Shown here: positions 1 to 10,635 of the stretch, in pieces
How positions within the stretch are numbered: position 1 is the stretch's first letter
Layout: each line of letters starts with the position of its first letter
DNA from: Proteromonas lacertae
Taxonomy: Eukaryota; Sar; Bigyra; Opalinata; Proteromonadidae
Direction of reading: 5' to 3'
Length of the DNA stretch: 23,847 nt
Assembly: GCA_002245135.1 (NCBI GenBank)
Contig: NGBS01000397.1
Coordinates: 1 to 23,847 of the forward strand
The notes under the pieces: generated by a model
Seen by the model: only the letters and a program-made list of their open reading frames with translations
Told to the model about the DNA's origin: nothing
The model's database searches: none
Program-made: the position numbers and the translations under genes

Positions 1-887
1 CTCTTTACATTCACTTCTTTCACAGATATCAATTTCACTTTCTTGATCTTCTAATATATTCTTACAATATCGACATTTTCTCATCTTTAAATATTTATCA
101 TATTCTTCACATGTTTTACCTAAATGATATGGAATCACTTTACATTTTATACACCAATTCGTTCTATTATAAATAAAACATAAACAAATATTATACTCAC
201 ATCTTATACATCTAACTCTATATCGATCTCGATGTTGAATTGATTCTAAATTCATCACATTTCCTTCATTATCTGTCTCACCAGTTATTTCATTATGAAT
301 TTCACCTTCTTCTAAGATAAAACAACATTTACATGTCTCATTAGGACAATAATACAATGTTTCATCAGGAAGTATTTGCTTTAGTTTGAATAATTCATTC
401 TCACTTAATTCTTCTTCTTTTAATACTCTATTTGAAACTAGCCATCTATCTAACTCAAATATTACATCACAATTTACAAGCACATTTATAATCACTATGA
501 TTTAAACCAATCTCTTTTATATATTTAGATAAACATGATTTACAAAAACGATGTGAACAGTTCTATTAAACATACATTTCATAATAAAATAAATCATACA
601 GGTAACTCCACTGCTTCACTTTCTTCTGGAATTGATTTACATATATTACATATAACAAGTCTTTTAACAAAATCTTCATCATTTTGATCATCGGCTATAT
701 CTATCACTTCTTTACGTTCTTCAGAGCTTCTTTCATCCATATCACTTTCATCTGAATCATCAATAATTATGTAAGGAGGAGTTGTGTCTTTGATTGGCTT
801 TTCTTCTTTATCTATTTCATCTATAGATAGCTGCAGAATACGTTGCTCATATTCATCTGTATCTATAACATTATCTACGCTATTCAT
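1..887 (-). CDS. RBR-type (RING-IBR-RING) E3 ubiquitin ligase, 3' end outside window
   Basis: Starts at ATG 887-885. The first ~80 residues are acidic. RING1 follows, with CNIC and, after a 37-nt intron (563-599), CSHRFCKSC. Downstream comes an IBR region with CPNETCKCC, RCIRCEYNICLC, WCIKCK and an H-x4-C, and then the start of RING2 (CRYCKN). This cysteine order is that of RBR ligases (HHARI/Parkin class), which pass ubiquitin from an E2 through a RING2 cysteine to substrate; that cysteine would lie beyond position 1. Between RING1 and IBR, near 450-480, the frame changes by +1. Either a 28-nt GT-AG intron (450-477) is removed, or a base is extra. The second reading keeps a CDVIFELD segment typical of RBR RING1 ends, the first does not. 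Family call is firm; exact substrate and role unknown. Confidence 0.8.
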
Positions 888-1104
888 TTTAATAATCGAT
901 TTTATGTAAATTTATATTTACATTGACATTTCAAATGACATAAAAAAAATTGATTATCAAGTTCTATATTTGTAGACAATTACTCATAATATCAAAATTT
1001 ACTATTTACATTATTAACTAATACTTATAACACTCAGAAATTTAAATGAAATGAAAATGAGAATCAAGTTTTTCTCAAGCTAAACTGTTATTTTTTTATT
1101 TTTC

Positions 1105-4100
1105 ATGTCTTCTCCTAAAAGAAAGAGTATATAAGAATATTTAATATCACAATAGGAGAAGAAGAATTCAGTTATAGATGCAACAGATAAACAAATTCAA
1201 AGTGTAAGAATTTTCCCAAATCTAGAGGTTGCTGAAATTATCTTTCTTCATTCAAATGTACTCACAGTTATCAATCCATTAATAGTTTGTACACATTTAA
1301 GAAAGCTAGATCTTGCTTTTAACTCTATAGTCACTATTCCCCCATATACATTTTGGGAACAGTTATCAGCTCTTCAAATACTTTATTTACATCACAATAA
1401 GATAAATGATTGGTCCAATTTAGAGTCTTTAAAGCCATGTACGAAGCTGCTATATTTAACCATGTATGATAATCCTATTTGTAAATATGATACATTGAGA
1501 CATTTTGTAGTGAATGCAATACCGTCATTAATTGCTTATGACAATTATATAATCTCAGATGAAGAGTGTGTTGAAGGTATGACTTATTCACCTCCATTTA
1601 ATGCATTTAACGACAAATTTCTGTTACCACCACCTCAATATCGTGCCAATGTTGGTGCAAAAGCTCACAAATATGCATTGAAGAATGAAATTAGATTATT
1701 GCTGTACAAACGTTCTAGATTATCTCCAATACTAATATTGCAACGATATTGGCGTGGATATAAAGTAAGAGCTGGATTTAGAAAGATTAATAGAATTCGT
1801 AAGTTAGGAGCAGTAAAATTCCAATCACTGTGGAGAGGATATTATAAAAGAAAATGTTTGAAGCAGCAGCTGAAGGAATATCTTGATAGAACAGGTCAAT
1901 CAGAGTTATTGCTAAATGAGTCAGAAAGAATGATAGTAAAAGCGGTAAAATACTTGCAGAATAAATACCGTAGTATATTAAGAGCTAGAGCGATGACAAA
2001 GTTGTTATTTATCACACAAAAGCTATTTATGAAATATAGAAGGATTTGTAAAACTTGGAGCAATTTTTTCGAATCTTTAGGAGCACCCATTTTATATTTT
2101 CCTCAAAAATCGTATGATATGTTATTGGATTTAATCAGTAAAGTAATACCAAAAACAATAACAGATTATAATTGTAAATCAAAAGTGAAATTATCAAAAT
2201 ATTTAATAAGAAATGATTGGGTTAATTATGAAGATGATGAGATTCAAAATACAAATACAAAGGGACAAGTGTATTTCTGTATTCCTGACAGTATATTGGA
2301 GAGAATGAAACATGTGGCAATAAAGTAAGAAAATGTTTGCTAATTTCTATGGTAGAAAATATCCAGCTATTTATAGTATGAAAAATAACGAAATTAATAA
2401 GAATATTGATATATTTAAACCACTGGTATATATATATTATATATAAATACACTTTTTTGTATTTTTTTGTATTTCATGTATTTATATGTATAAATAGATG
2501 CAATATGCTTCAAACAATGTTAAACATATTATTTATAATAATTTAATCTCCCCAAGATGTTCACACAAATATAACACCAAAGCTAAATCAAATCCAAAAT
2601 CCAAATCAGAAAAATCAGAGTTATTTATACCATTATATCAAATAGAATTACCTAATAATGAAATATTATCAAAACTAATGAGAATATTGTATCGTTACCC
2701 AGAATTCCCTCGATCAGGTATTTTACACCAATGGCAATTACAACAGATATATAATGTTACAAAAATCCAATCAGTGTTTAGATCCTATGAAAGACGATAT
2801 GTTGTAGCAGGAACAATTATTGAAAAAATGATTGAAACACGAGCAGTGGTGTTAATACAAAGATGGTATAGAATCTGTGGTTTAAGGAAAAAACTTACAT
2901 TGCATATTATATTAAAACAATATTTAGAAATCCTTCGAGAAATGCAAGTAAAAAATTATACATCAACAGGAACAGTATCGATATTTAACTGAAGCAATTT
3001 CACCAATCAAATTGAGATGGATTCTCAAGCTAATAATATGTTAGTTACATTTAATGAGAATAATCGTGCAATTATTATACATTATCGTAGTAATCCATAT
3101 GTCCCAATAATTCCACTGTGGATGAATGCAGTAAATTATGGTCCTGGGAAAATACCTGTTTATCAAGGGAAAGAAATATTCCAACCATTGTTATTTCGAG
3201 GATGTAAAACTCAATGAGAAATAGAAATAATTTTGAACCACTTTCTAATATTTTAAATCATAATCATCATAATAATAATGAAGAAGAAGAAGAAGCAATG
3301 GAATTTGTAGAAATTGATTTCCATCTATTACTGAAGCCATTGCCAAGGTGTATGATAATATGTTCATTAACATGGGACTCATAAATATAAAGATTTTGCT
3401 CCACTTTATCCTATTGAAGTATTGAAAGATATGAAAATTATTAAAAGTGTTTATCTACAGAGATTATATACTTGTCCATCAGCATGGTTGAATAGAATAT
3501 GTTATGGTATTTATCCTGTTAAAGAAAATAATAATAATCGTAAAAAGTAAAGTGATTGTAGATATTCCAACTACTTCGATCACTACAACAAAATCTAAAT
3601 CAGTACCATCATCACCTATTAAACAACAACAACAACAAATAACATCTGTTAAAAGTAATACAACCAATACAAATACAAATACAATTAATACAAATACACC
3701 TAATACAGATGTTAATACAATCAATACATCTTCACTGTTAATCCCTTCATCTCCTCGTCCTGTAATAAACCGTCCAACAACACCATCACCTTCTTATAAA
3801 TCTTATAGAAAATATAAAAATAAACAAAACATAAAAACTCTCCAATTTCATTAAATGTTGAAGGAATAGATATGATCAGATCTTCTCAAAACAAACTCAT
3901 TCTCAACACAAAACCAAAGGAGAGATACTTGATAGAAAAGATGAAATAGTAAATACAGTAAGAATGGAACATATGGAAGTCAATAATCGAATTATATATA
4001 ATAATAATAAACAAATGCAAGAGAAATTAAAACTAAAAAGATCAGTTGTTGATAAAAACATTAAAAGAGAAAGATTGAAGAATTTTAGAAGATTTTTAGA

Positions 4101-4739
4101 TGGTGCTTATGCTGAACCTTCCTATCCAATGAAACAGTAGAAAGACAGAATTATAACAATGATTTAATGACTGTAGCAAAGACTCAATATATACGAGAAG
4201 AATTGAATAACAATAAAGCAATCTTATTGGATGAAAAAGAGGAGTATTTAAATGCATTGAAAGATCATTTAAATGATGAAAGAAATAAAATTAATAAATT
4301 AAGAAAGGAAGCAGATGAGAATGAAGAAGATATGATGAATAGAATTCAAATGCAAAAGAATAAAAACAGGATTAAGCAAGTGAGAGAGGAAGAATAATAG
4401 ATTAATAGCTTTAGAAATAAATAGAAGGCAAAGACAATATGTAAGGACAGTTACTCAGAACATATAAGAACTTTGAAAGAAAATAGGTTAATTGAGATAC
4501 AACAACAAACTGCTGAGAGAAAAGCCATAGAGGAAGAAGAAAAGAACATGGTGCACGATGCTCTGTATGAGAAATATGAATCGTTGAGAGAAAGAGTGAG
4601 AACTCAAAAGAGTATGATTGATAAAGAGATAGCTGAAAGTAAAGCTATAGATCCACATATATCTGTATCTATAAAGAGGAAACAACCACCTTATACCCAT
4701 CGAATAATTAAAGATCCAATTCAGAGTGATATCTTTTAA
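1105..4739 (+). CDS. LRRIQ3-like protein: leucine-rich repeats, IQ motifs, coiled coil; 3' half frame-disrupted
   Basis: Exon 1 (1105-1126) joins exon 2 at 1172 after a 45-nt intron. LRRs cover about residues 15-110 (KLDLAFNSI, LQILYLHHNKI), closed by an LRR cap with IISDEEC as in LRRIQ3-type proteins. IQ motifs follow (LILQRYWRGYKVRAGFRK, VKFQSLWRGYYKRK; after more introns, TKIQSVFRSYERR and VLIQRWYRI), which usually bind calmodulin or EF-hand proteins. Further introns are 2325-2355 (31 nt), 2426-2497 (72 nt, TA-rich) and probably 2948-2969 (22 nt). From about 3000 to the TAA at 4737-4739 the protein continues as low-complexity and charged coiled-coil sequence, but the coding frame changes about ten times, mostly by -1. 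The gene may be decaying or the assembly may have indels here. LRRIQ proteins are often found in flagellate lineages; a cytoskeletal role is inference. Confidence 0.7.
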
Positions 4740-4954
4740 TCATATTTTCCATATTTTTGAAATGATGTTTATGTTTGTGTGTGTTGACGGATAAACACAA
4801 TTGAATAAAATTAACTGAAAAACAAAGTCAAGCCAAACTTTGCATTTTATAAATTCATAATTTTAGGGTTTTTCTCTAAAATTAGCAAGTCTTTTTACAA
4901 CTTCTTTGTCACTTCTGTGCCACAGCAACAAATATAATATATTTTTGGTAAAAT

Positions 4955-5519
4955 ATGTCTGTTGTTGATAAAAGAGGTATAAATTTTTATGTAATCATAC
5001 TTTAGTCAAATTTGACCCACTAGAAAATAAATCATATCCGTATAATATATATTTTATATCAAATGTAGACCAACAGAACTGAAATCTCCTCCAAGGCCAA
5101 GAATAGGTTCATTACCTGGTCCTTCCTTCGATCTACCAGATTTCTCCCTGCCTGAAATAAATATTGATTCTAATGCACCAACCTATACCAATCTAAAGAG
5201 ATCTCTTATTCACAGATCACAGTCAAAAAGAGATATGGATACAGTAGCTCCAGATGATATAATAGAAGAAAAAACTTACCCTTCTTCATGCCCTGCTCAA
5301 TTCTTCTCAATACTTGGTTCAAATAATAATAAAGCAAGTTCTCATAAAATAGATGATATGCCGATAGGTTCCTTGACAATATTATCATTATTAGAAGATC
5401 CAGCAGTACCTGAAGCTGATGATGAAGATAGTCACACTCCTGTTGGCGCAATTCATGAAGATGATGAAGATAATTCAGGTTCAGATGATGATGATAGTGA
5501 TGTATTTCTTGTGGATTAA
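4955..5519 (+). CDS. Small acidic protein with PP1-docking (RVxF) motif, unknown function
   Basis: Three exons, 4955-4976, 5006-5039 and 5069-5519, with two 29-nt introns (GTATAA...TAG), give an uninterrupted 168-residue protein ending at TAA. The family is not recognised. The N terminus holds KRVKFDP, a good match to the RVxF motif that docks proteins on protein phosphatase 1; the motif exists only after the first splice. A Pro-rich stretch follows (SPPRPRIGSLPGP), then LPDFSLPE, and a C-terminal tail very rich in Asp and Glu with Ser residues that could be phosphorylated. No transmembrane segment or signal peptide is seen. Clean phase at both introns makes the gene model strong; the PP1 link rests only on the motif. 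Confidence 0.75.
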
Positions 5520-5777
5520 ATAGGTAGAGTATATTTAATTTTTATGAAATAAAAAAATAAAAATATAAAATATTTTTATTATTCTGTATGTGTAATATTA
5601 TTTGTATTGTTTTTGTTTTTTTTTGTTATAGAATTGAAATATATAATAAATATATATACACAAGATGATAAATAATACATCTATATAATATTAAATCAAT
5701 GATTGAGTTGTTTGCCTAATGATACATATCAAAAAAAACATTAAATTGATAAAAATTGATTATATATAAAAATTAAA

Positions 5778-6038
5778 TTAATAATGCATTTCATTTGGGT
5801 CAAAATCTTGAACATAAGCAACAAAGTCGGGAAAATATATTTTATCGTCTTTATTCTTGTTGAAAAACATAGAACATTCTCTTAATTCATCAGGATCCAA
5901 AGTAACACCTAATTTTTGAATCAAGTCTGACAAACATGAAATAGGTATAACTCTAAACAGATTATGAATGATTGAATACCCTTTATGATCTATATCAAAA
6001 GTCTCGAAAATCGTTGATAACTCTTCTTTTTCAAACAT
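5778..6038 (-). CDS. Small EF-hand (calmodulin-like) protein
   Basis: Single-exon 86-residue protein, ATG at 6038-6036, TAA stop. Two EF-hand-like units are visible. The first, around residues 10-25 (FETFDIDHKGYSIIHNLF), has Asp at loop positions 1 and 3 but lacks several other ligands. The second, around residues 57-75 (FFNKNKDDKIYFPDFVAYV), has Asn/Asn/Asp ligands and Asp at position 12, where Glu is usual. Calcium affinity may therefore be weak or lost. The length is about half of calmodulin, so it resembles light-chain-like or axonemal EF-hand proteins, but I cannot name one. It is transcribed away from the CK1 gene, with 127 bp between the two start codons. A partner role for the IQ motifs of the upstream LRRIQ3-like protein is possible but only inferred. 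Confidence 0.75.
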   Translation of the reverse strand: MFEKEELSTIFETFDIDHKGYSIIHNLFRVIPISCLSDLIQKLGVTLDPDELRECSMFFNKNKDDKIYFPDFVAYVQDFDPNEMHY

Positions 6039-6165
6039 TAAAAATAAAAAAACGGAATTACGGTAAATTTGTCATTTTGACTTGAGAGTTACAAACAGTT
6101 TTATTTTTGCAGTTCCTTGATTCATTTCATCAATTTTACTCATTAATATTTTTCAGATTGTATAA

Positions 6166-7283
6166 ATGGAATTAAGAGTCGGGAAGAAGTATAAATTAGG
6201 CAAGAAAATCGGGAGTGGTGCATTTGGTGAAATTTATCAAGGTACTAATGTTACGACTCGTATTTTCGGTGTATATTTATTAAATAATAGATGAGGAAGT
6301 AGCTATCAAGCTTGAACTAAGCAGGACAAGATATCCCCAACTATTTTATGAATCTAAGTTATATCGCATATTTCAAGGAGGTGTAGGTATTCCATTTGTT
6401 CGTTGGTATGGAGTGGAAGGCAACTATAATGTGATGGTGATGGATTTACTTGGACCTTCACTTGAAGACTTATTTAACTATTGTAATCGAAAATTCAGCT
6501 TAAAATGTGTGTGTATGATAGCTGATGCCTGTATTAGTCGTATTGAACACATTCATTCGAAAGGATTTATTCATCGAGATATAAAACCCGATAATTTTGT
6601 AATTGGCTTAGGTTTAAGAGCCAAAATAATTCATATAATCGATTTTGGTTTAGCGAAAAGATACCGAAACCCCAAAACTCACACTCATATTCCTTATAGA
6701 GAAAATAAACATTTAACTGGAACACCAAGATATGCTTCATTAAATAATCATTTAGGAATCGAACAATCGAGAAGAGATGATTTAGAATCATTAGGTTTTG
6801 TATTATTATATTTTTTGAGAGGATCATTGCCATGGCAAGGACTAGCTGCAACTATATCTTTTTCTTTTTTTAAATTAATTAAATTCAAAAAGAATATTTT
6901 ATTTTCTTTAATTTATAATGTAAAATAAGAAACAAAAGTATCAGAGAATTATGGAAAAGAAAATTCATGTAACATTTGAAGAATTATGCAGAGGATTTCC
7001 AAACGAATTAAGAACTTACTTCGAATACTGTCGAGCCTTAAGATTTGATGATAAGCCTGATTATTACTATTTAAAGAATTTATTCAAAGATATAATGGCT
7101 AGAGAAGGATATATGAACGATGGATTCTTCGATTGGTTTGATCCTTCTGTAGCTCATAGTCCTAAGTATTTACCAAGTCATTGTCCAGATATGAAAGACA
7201 TTTTAAAGGCTGCTCCATACACCAGTGAAGTTCCAAGTGATATTCCACCTCCAATAGATGATGATGATACTACAGCTACATAA
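6166..7283 (+). CDS. CK1: Casein kinase 1 family Ser/Thr protein kinase
   Basis: Exons 6166-6259, 6291-6853 and 6930-7283 give 336 residues with no break. All catalytic landmarks are present: glycine loop [15 protein letters not shown] lysine just after the first 31-nt intron, HRDIKPDNF catalytic loop, [11 protein letters not shown], and the CK1-specific GTPRYAS and [15 protein letters not shown] segments. LPWQGL is followed across the second intron by KQKYQRI, matching the conserved CK1 order LPWQGL..AT.KQKY. The C-terminal end is short and Asp-rich, as in small CK1 isoforms. CK1 phosphorylates acidic or pre-phosphorylated substrates in the cytoplasm and nucleus. The first intron is a normal GT-AG; the second (76 nt) starts ATATC and ends AG, and is described separately. 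Confidence 0.95.
6854..6929 (+). other. Atypical AT-AG intron of CK1, possibly U12-type
   Basis: The junction is fixed by the conserved CK1 protein (AAT before, KQKY after, phase 0). The intron therefore begins ATATCTTTTT and ends AATAAG. There is no GT at the donor. Eight of nine bases match the U12 donor ATATCCTTT, and TTCTTTAAT (6904-6912) resembles the U12 branch site TTCCTTAAC. At 76 nt it is more than twice the usual length here. Confidence 0.55.
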
Positions 7284-7536
7284 TTATTATTATAATTATT
7301 AAATAAAAATAAATATATAACATATATATAATAAATAACCTCTAAAGATACATCAATATATTCTTTACATAAATTAGAAAAATATAAATAATAAAAAAAA
7401 TAACTTTTACTAACTATATTATTATTATTATTATTATAAATATGTTTTTATGTAAAGATAAACAAAAATTTGACCAATTAATAAAATAAATTCGTTTCAT
7501 TCGTTTTTGGTTTTAAAAATTGAATAAGAGAGTTAG

Positions 7537-9581
7537 ATGTTATCTATCAAAATATTAAAAGAAATAAGTGAATCACATGAAGATTTTGAATTTGATGTTG
7601 TGAAAAGTAATGAAGAAGAGAAAGCTATTAGTGAGAGTGAGACGAGGTATATGATTATAGTATTATAAATTATATAGATTACAGACTGATGTGAAATATT
7701 TCCCAAATATCAAATCTCTAGGTGGTTATAGTCAGTATTTAGGTGATTTAAAGGGAAATAATGATGAAGCTCAAGGATTGTATGAAAAAGTATATTGTAG
7801 AGTATATATATATGAAATAGATGGAAGAGTTAAGACCATGTGAAGAAGAGAAATTGTCATATTCACTTTATTTAACGTTTTATGGATCCTTTTTAATGGA
7901 AACTACCAAAGAATATGAGAAAGCTGAAGATTTGTATATTTTCTATTTATATAATTTAATAGATTCAAAAAATCTATAGAAATTTATCCAAATAATCCAA
8001 TAGCTGTAGGCAATTTAGCCTATTTATATCACTACAAGATAAGAGATTATAATCAAGCAGAAGAATACTATTTAAAATCAATATCTCAATTTCCAACTCA
8101 ATCTTCAATATTATTAAAATATGCAATATTTCTAAAACAGGTCAGGAAAAATTATACTAAAGCAGAAGAATACTTTAAATTGGTATAAATTTATAGTAAA
8201 TTTATAGTTAATTAGGCAATTGAAAATGATCCTGAGAATGCAGACTGTTTAGGTCATTATGCAGTCTATTTACACTCAATAAAACACGACTATATCAATG
8301 CAGAATCATTATATTTGAAATCCGTAAAAATAGACAATCAGAACATCAACAATTTATGTAATTATGGATTATTACTAGCCGAAGTAAAGAAACAATATGA
8401 TGAAGCTGAATTCTACTATAAATCCGCTTTAAAAATCAATCCACATCATATAAACACATTATACAATTATGCAGTATTATGCCATTCATCTAAAAGGAAT
8501 TATAAATTGGCAGAACAGTTGTATAAGAAAGTAATAGAACTAAATCCAAAACATGGATATGCTTTGTATAATTTAGCTACAATAGAAGAAGATAAAAATC
8601 AGAATCATAAAATTGCAGGTTATTTGTTTAAGAAAGCATTGGAAATACTACCAAATGATATATCATTATTTTTTTCTATTATTTTTTTGTTTTGTAGTTT
8701 TTTCTTTAATTGTTTTTTCTTTTTTAACCTTTAGTATGTGGAGATTATGCAAATCATTTAAGAATTGTATATATTATTTATTTATTTATTTATTTATAGT
8801 ATGATCATGATATTAAACAATCACAAAAGCTCTTTGAAAGATCAATTAAAACTCTCAATAACAATATAACAATCTTATTTAATTATTCATTGTTATTATA
8901 TTGCGATTTACATGATTATATTCAATCAGTTCATTATTTACATCAAATATTAGTAGTATATATATATATATAATATGTGTTCATAGTTAAATCCTTCATT
9001 TATTCCAGCAATTTCACTTTTAGCTATTTATTATAGTGATATAGTGAGAGATTATGACAAAGCTGAAGAATTCTTTATAAATGGATTAAAGAAGAACAGT
9101 TCAAATTCAACTTTATATTTGAATTATGCTGACTTTCTATTAGATATAAGAGGAAATCCAAGTGATGCTACAGTATACTATGAAAGAGCACTTCATTTTG
9201 ATAAGAATAATATTTATGCCATTCACAATTACAGTGAATTTCTGTTGAAAGAGAATAGAAACGTAGAGAAAGCAAATGAGTTGATTAAATATGGTTTGAA
9301 GATAAGTAATCATAATGAGTTACTATTGAGTTTATATGCTAAAGTATATATCTATATATATGTTGATATTATATGAATAGATGCAATATTTGAACTATAA
9401 TGACCCATTTACAGCCGAACAGTATTTCAAGAAAGCTTTAAAATACAACCCTACTAGTCCAATAGTATGCCAAAGATACAGTAAGTTTTTGAAGGATATA
9501 AAACAAGATGAAGAAGAATCTAGCAAATACGACAAGATGGCGAAAAGTAGTTTAAGATTTGAATTAAAAAAGTTATATTAA
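7537..9581 (+). CDS. Tetratricopeptide-repeat (TPR) protein, nine exons
   Basis: Exons 7537-7646, 7678-7789, 7821-7933, 7963-8182, 8216-~8660, 8735-8766, 8800-8955, 8987-9343 and 9381-9581 join in frame to about 581 residues. After a charged N-terminal ~40 residues the whole protein is TPR units of about 34-36 residues, recognisable by Y.KAE..Y..A/SI...P and N..Y. For example KAEDLFKKSIEIYPNNP is rebuilt across an intron, and AEQLYKKVIELNP and AEQYFKKALKYNP follow. TPR arrays form superhelical scaffolds that bind other proteins; no enzymatic domain is seen, so partners are unknown. Seven introns are 29-37 nt GT-AG; the one before 8735 is atypical (~75 nt). No frame break is needed, in contrast to the LRR genes in this window. 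Confidence 0.88.
8661..8734 (+). other. Atypical T-rich intron of the TPR gene, start uncertain by a few bases
   Basis: The protein frame requires removal from about 8658-8661 to the AG at 8734. No GT lies at the donor; the possible starts are ATATATC (8658) or TATC (8661). The interior is nearly all T and contains TTTTCTTTAATT (8700-8711), the same 12-mer as in the CK1 atypical intron, and TTTTTTAAC just upstream of CTTTAG, which resembles a U12 branch site. Confidence 0.45.
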
Positions 9582-9639
9582 TTGTTTTTTGTTTATATAA
9601 TTGTTGATGTTGTTGTTATTTGAGTTTTAGAACAGAATT

Positions 9640-9670
9640 AAAACAATCGGATGATTGAACCGATTGTTTG
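9640..9670. other. Perfect 10-bp stem hairpin downstream of the TPR gene
   Basis: AAACAATCGG (9641-9650) and CCGATTGTTT (9660-9669) pair perfectly around a 9-nt loop, about 60 nt after the TPR stop codon. It may be a 3' UTR structure or chance; no other gene here has an equally good copy downstream. Confidence 0.4.
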
Positions 9671-9723
9671 TTATTTCATCTTTTAAATAATTAATTAGAT
9701 GGTCATATAATCATATGTTATTA

Positions 9724-9732
9724 CTTTTTCAG
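9724..9732. repeat. Left 9-bp target-site duplication of the MULE
   Basis: CTTTTTCAG abuts the left inverted repeat and is repeated exactly at 14249-14257 after the right one. A 9-bp duplication is the signature of Mutator-superfamily insertion. Confidence 0.9.
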
Positions 9733-10004
9733 GAGGACATTTTTTTAGAACGGCTGTTCAAATTTTTAACACCCTATTTCTAGTGGCGTTACAGCCTTTA
9801 TATTAAATTTCTTCAAGATATAGATAAGTAATTAAGAGTTTCTGAAACTATCTGTGAATTTCGTTTACTTATGATTAATTCATTTTGACATTAGTTTTAA
9901 AATTGATGTCCAAACAAAAGTGCATAATATCTGCATTTAGGACCTCCAATTATTTTCGTAATAATATGTTTATTTAATGAAAAAATAAACAAAACATTTT
10001 CACA

Positions 10005-10009
10005 AAGCA
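10005..10009. repeat. Target-site duplication of the nested element (left copy)
   Basis: AAGCA at 10005-10009 recurs at 10636-10640. The uninterrupted right TIR of the MULE has a single copy of the site, which confirms the empty state. The duplication could be counted as 8 bp (ACAAAGCA) if ACA is not part of the element end. Confidence 0.75.
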
Positions 10010-10635
10010 TGTCGCGCGCGATAAAGAAATTTGCGCGATAAAGGAAGTAATAAGTTTCCATTAAAGTGAATATGTTAATACTTATTTGGAAGGCCGAGTA
10101 AATATAAATATAACATTATTTTGTCTAATAAATTACATATGTTGAAATTGTCATCAAATTTTCAATAAGATTTATATCATCTATTATTAATCTTTGTAAT
10201 TATTTTATTGGTTAAATCGCTAGAATATATTAATATATATGTCTTATTAACATATTGATATATATATAGTACCCTTTAAAAAAATATTAAAGAAAAAAGA
10301 AAATATGCTCAAGCCTTCTTCAAGCCAATATTTTATTTTTTATTTCAAACCATCGTAACATCGATTTTGTTTAATCTTTTCATCAAAGAATTGTTTATTT
10401 CAATTTCTTTCAGTGATATATGCAATAAAAATAATGTTAAATGATAGAAATAATTAAGATGGATATGAAGTGAATATTTATGAATAATTGAACATAACTA
10501 TTGTATATGACTGTTATAAGACAAAATGATTATATATTCATGCATAGCGTAATGACATTAACAATTATATTATATTAGATCTAAATATAAACAATTACTT
10601 CCTTTATCGCGCAAATTTCTTTATCGCGCGCGACA
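10010..10635. mobile_element. MITE-like non-autonomous transposon nested in the MULE
   Basis: 626 bp with 42-bp perfect inverted ends (10010-10051 and 10594-10635) that begin TGTCGCGCGCGATAAAG. Each end contains GCGCGATAAAG twice in tandem. The CG-rich ends stand out sharply in the AT-rich surroundings. The interior has no coding potential. The flanking duplication is 5 bp (or 8). I cannot assign the superfamily with certainty; a TA duplication, expected for Tc1/mariner, is not seen. Confidence 0.8.

Noticed and set aside
2323-2356. Apparent +1 frameshift at AAG TAA in the LRRIQ3-like gene (Euplotes-like)
   Set aside because: A 31-nt GTAAG...TAG intron (2325-2355) joins the frames exactly, so no frameshift is needed.
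3479-3724. Minus-strand open frame rich in Val and Leu opposite the LRRIQ3-like gene
   Set aside because: It is the mirror of a Thr/Asn/Gln low-complexity coding repeat and has no domain.
4380-4480. TAA/TAG read as Gln in the host LRRIQ3-like gene, which would join two open stretches in one frame
   Set aside because: Another frame here (RLIALEINRRQRQYV) is more protein-like, and intact host genes (CK1, TPR, CoA-transferase) clearly end at TAA with non-coding DNA after it.
4770-4800. Weak inverted repeat (TTGTGT...ACACAA) after the LRRIQ3-like gene
   Set aside because: Six-base stem only, expected by chance.
8658-8734. AT-AC type ending for the TPR atypical intron (TTTTTTAAC)
   Set aside because: Ending at AAC does not keep the TPR frame from the donors that begin with AT; the CTTTAG end does.
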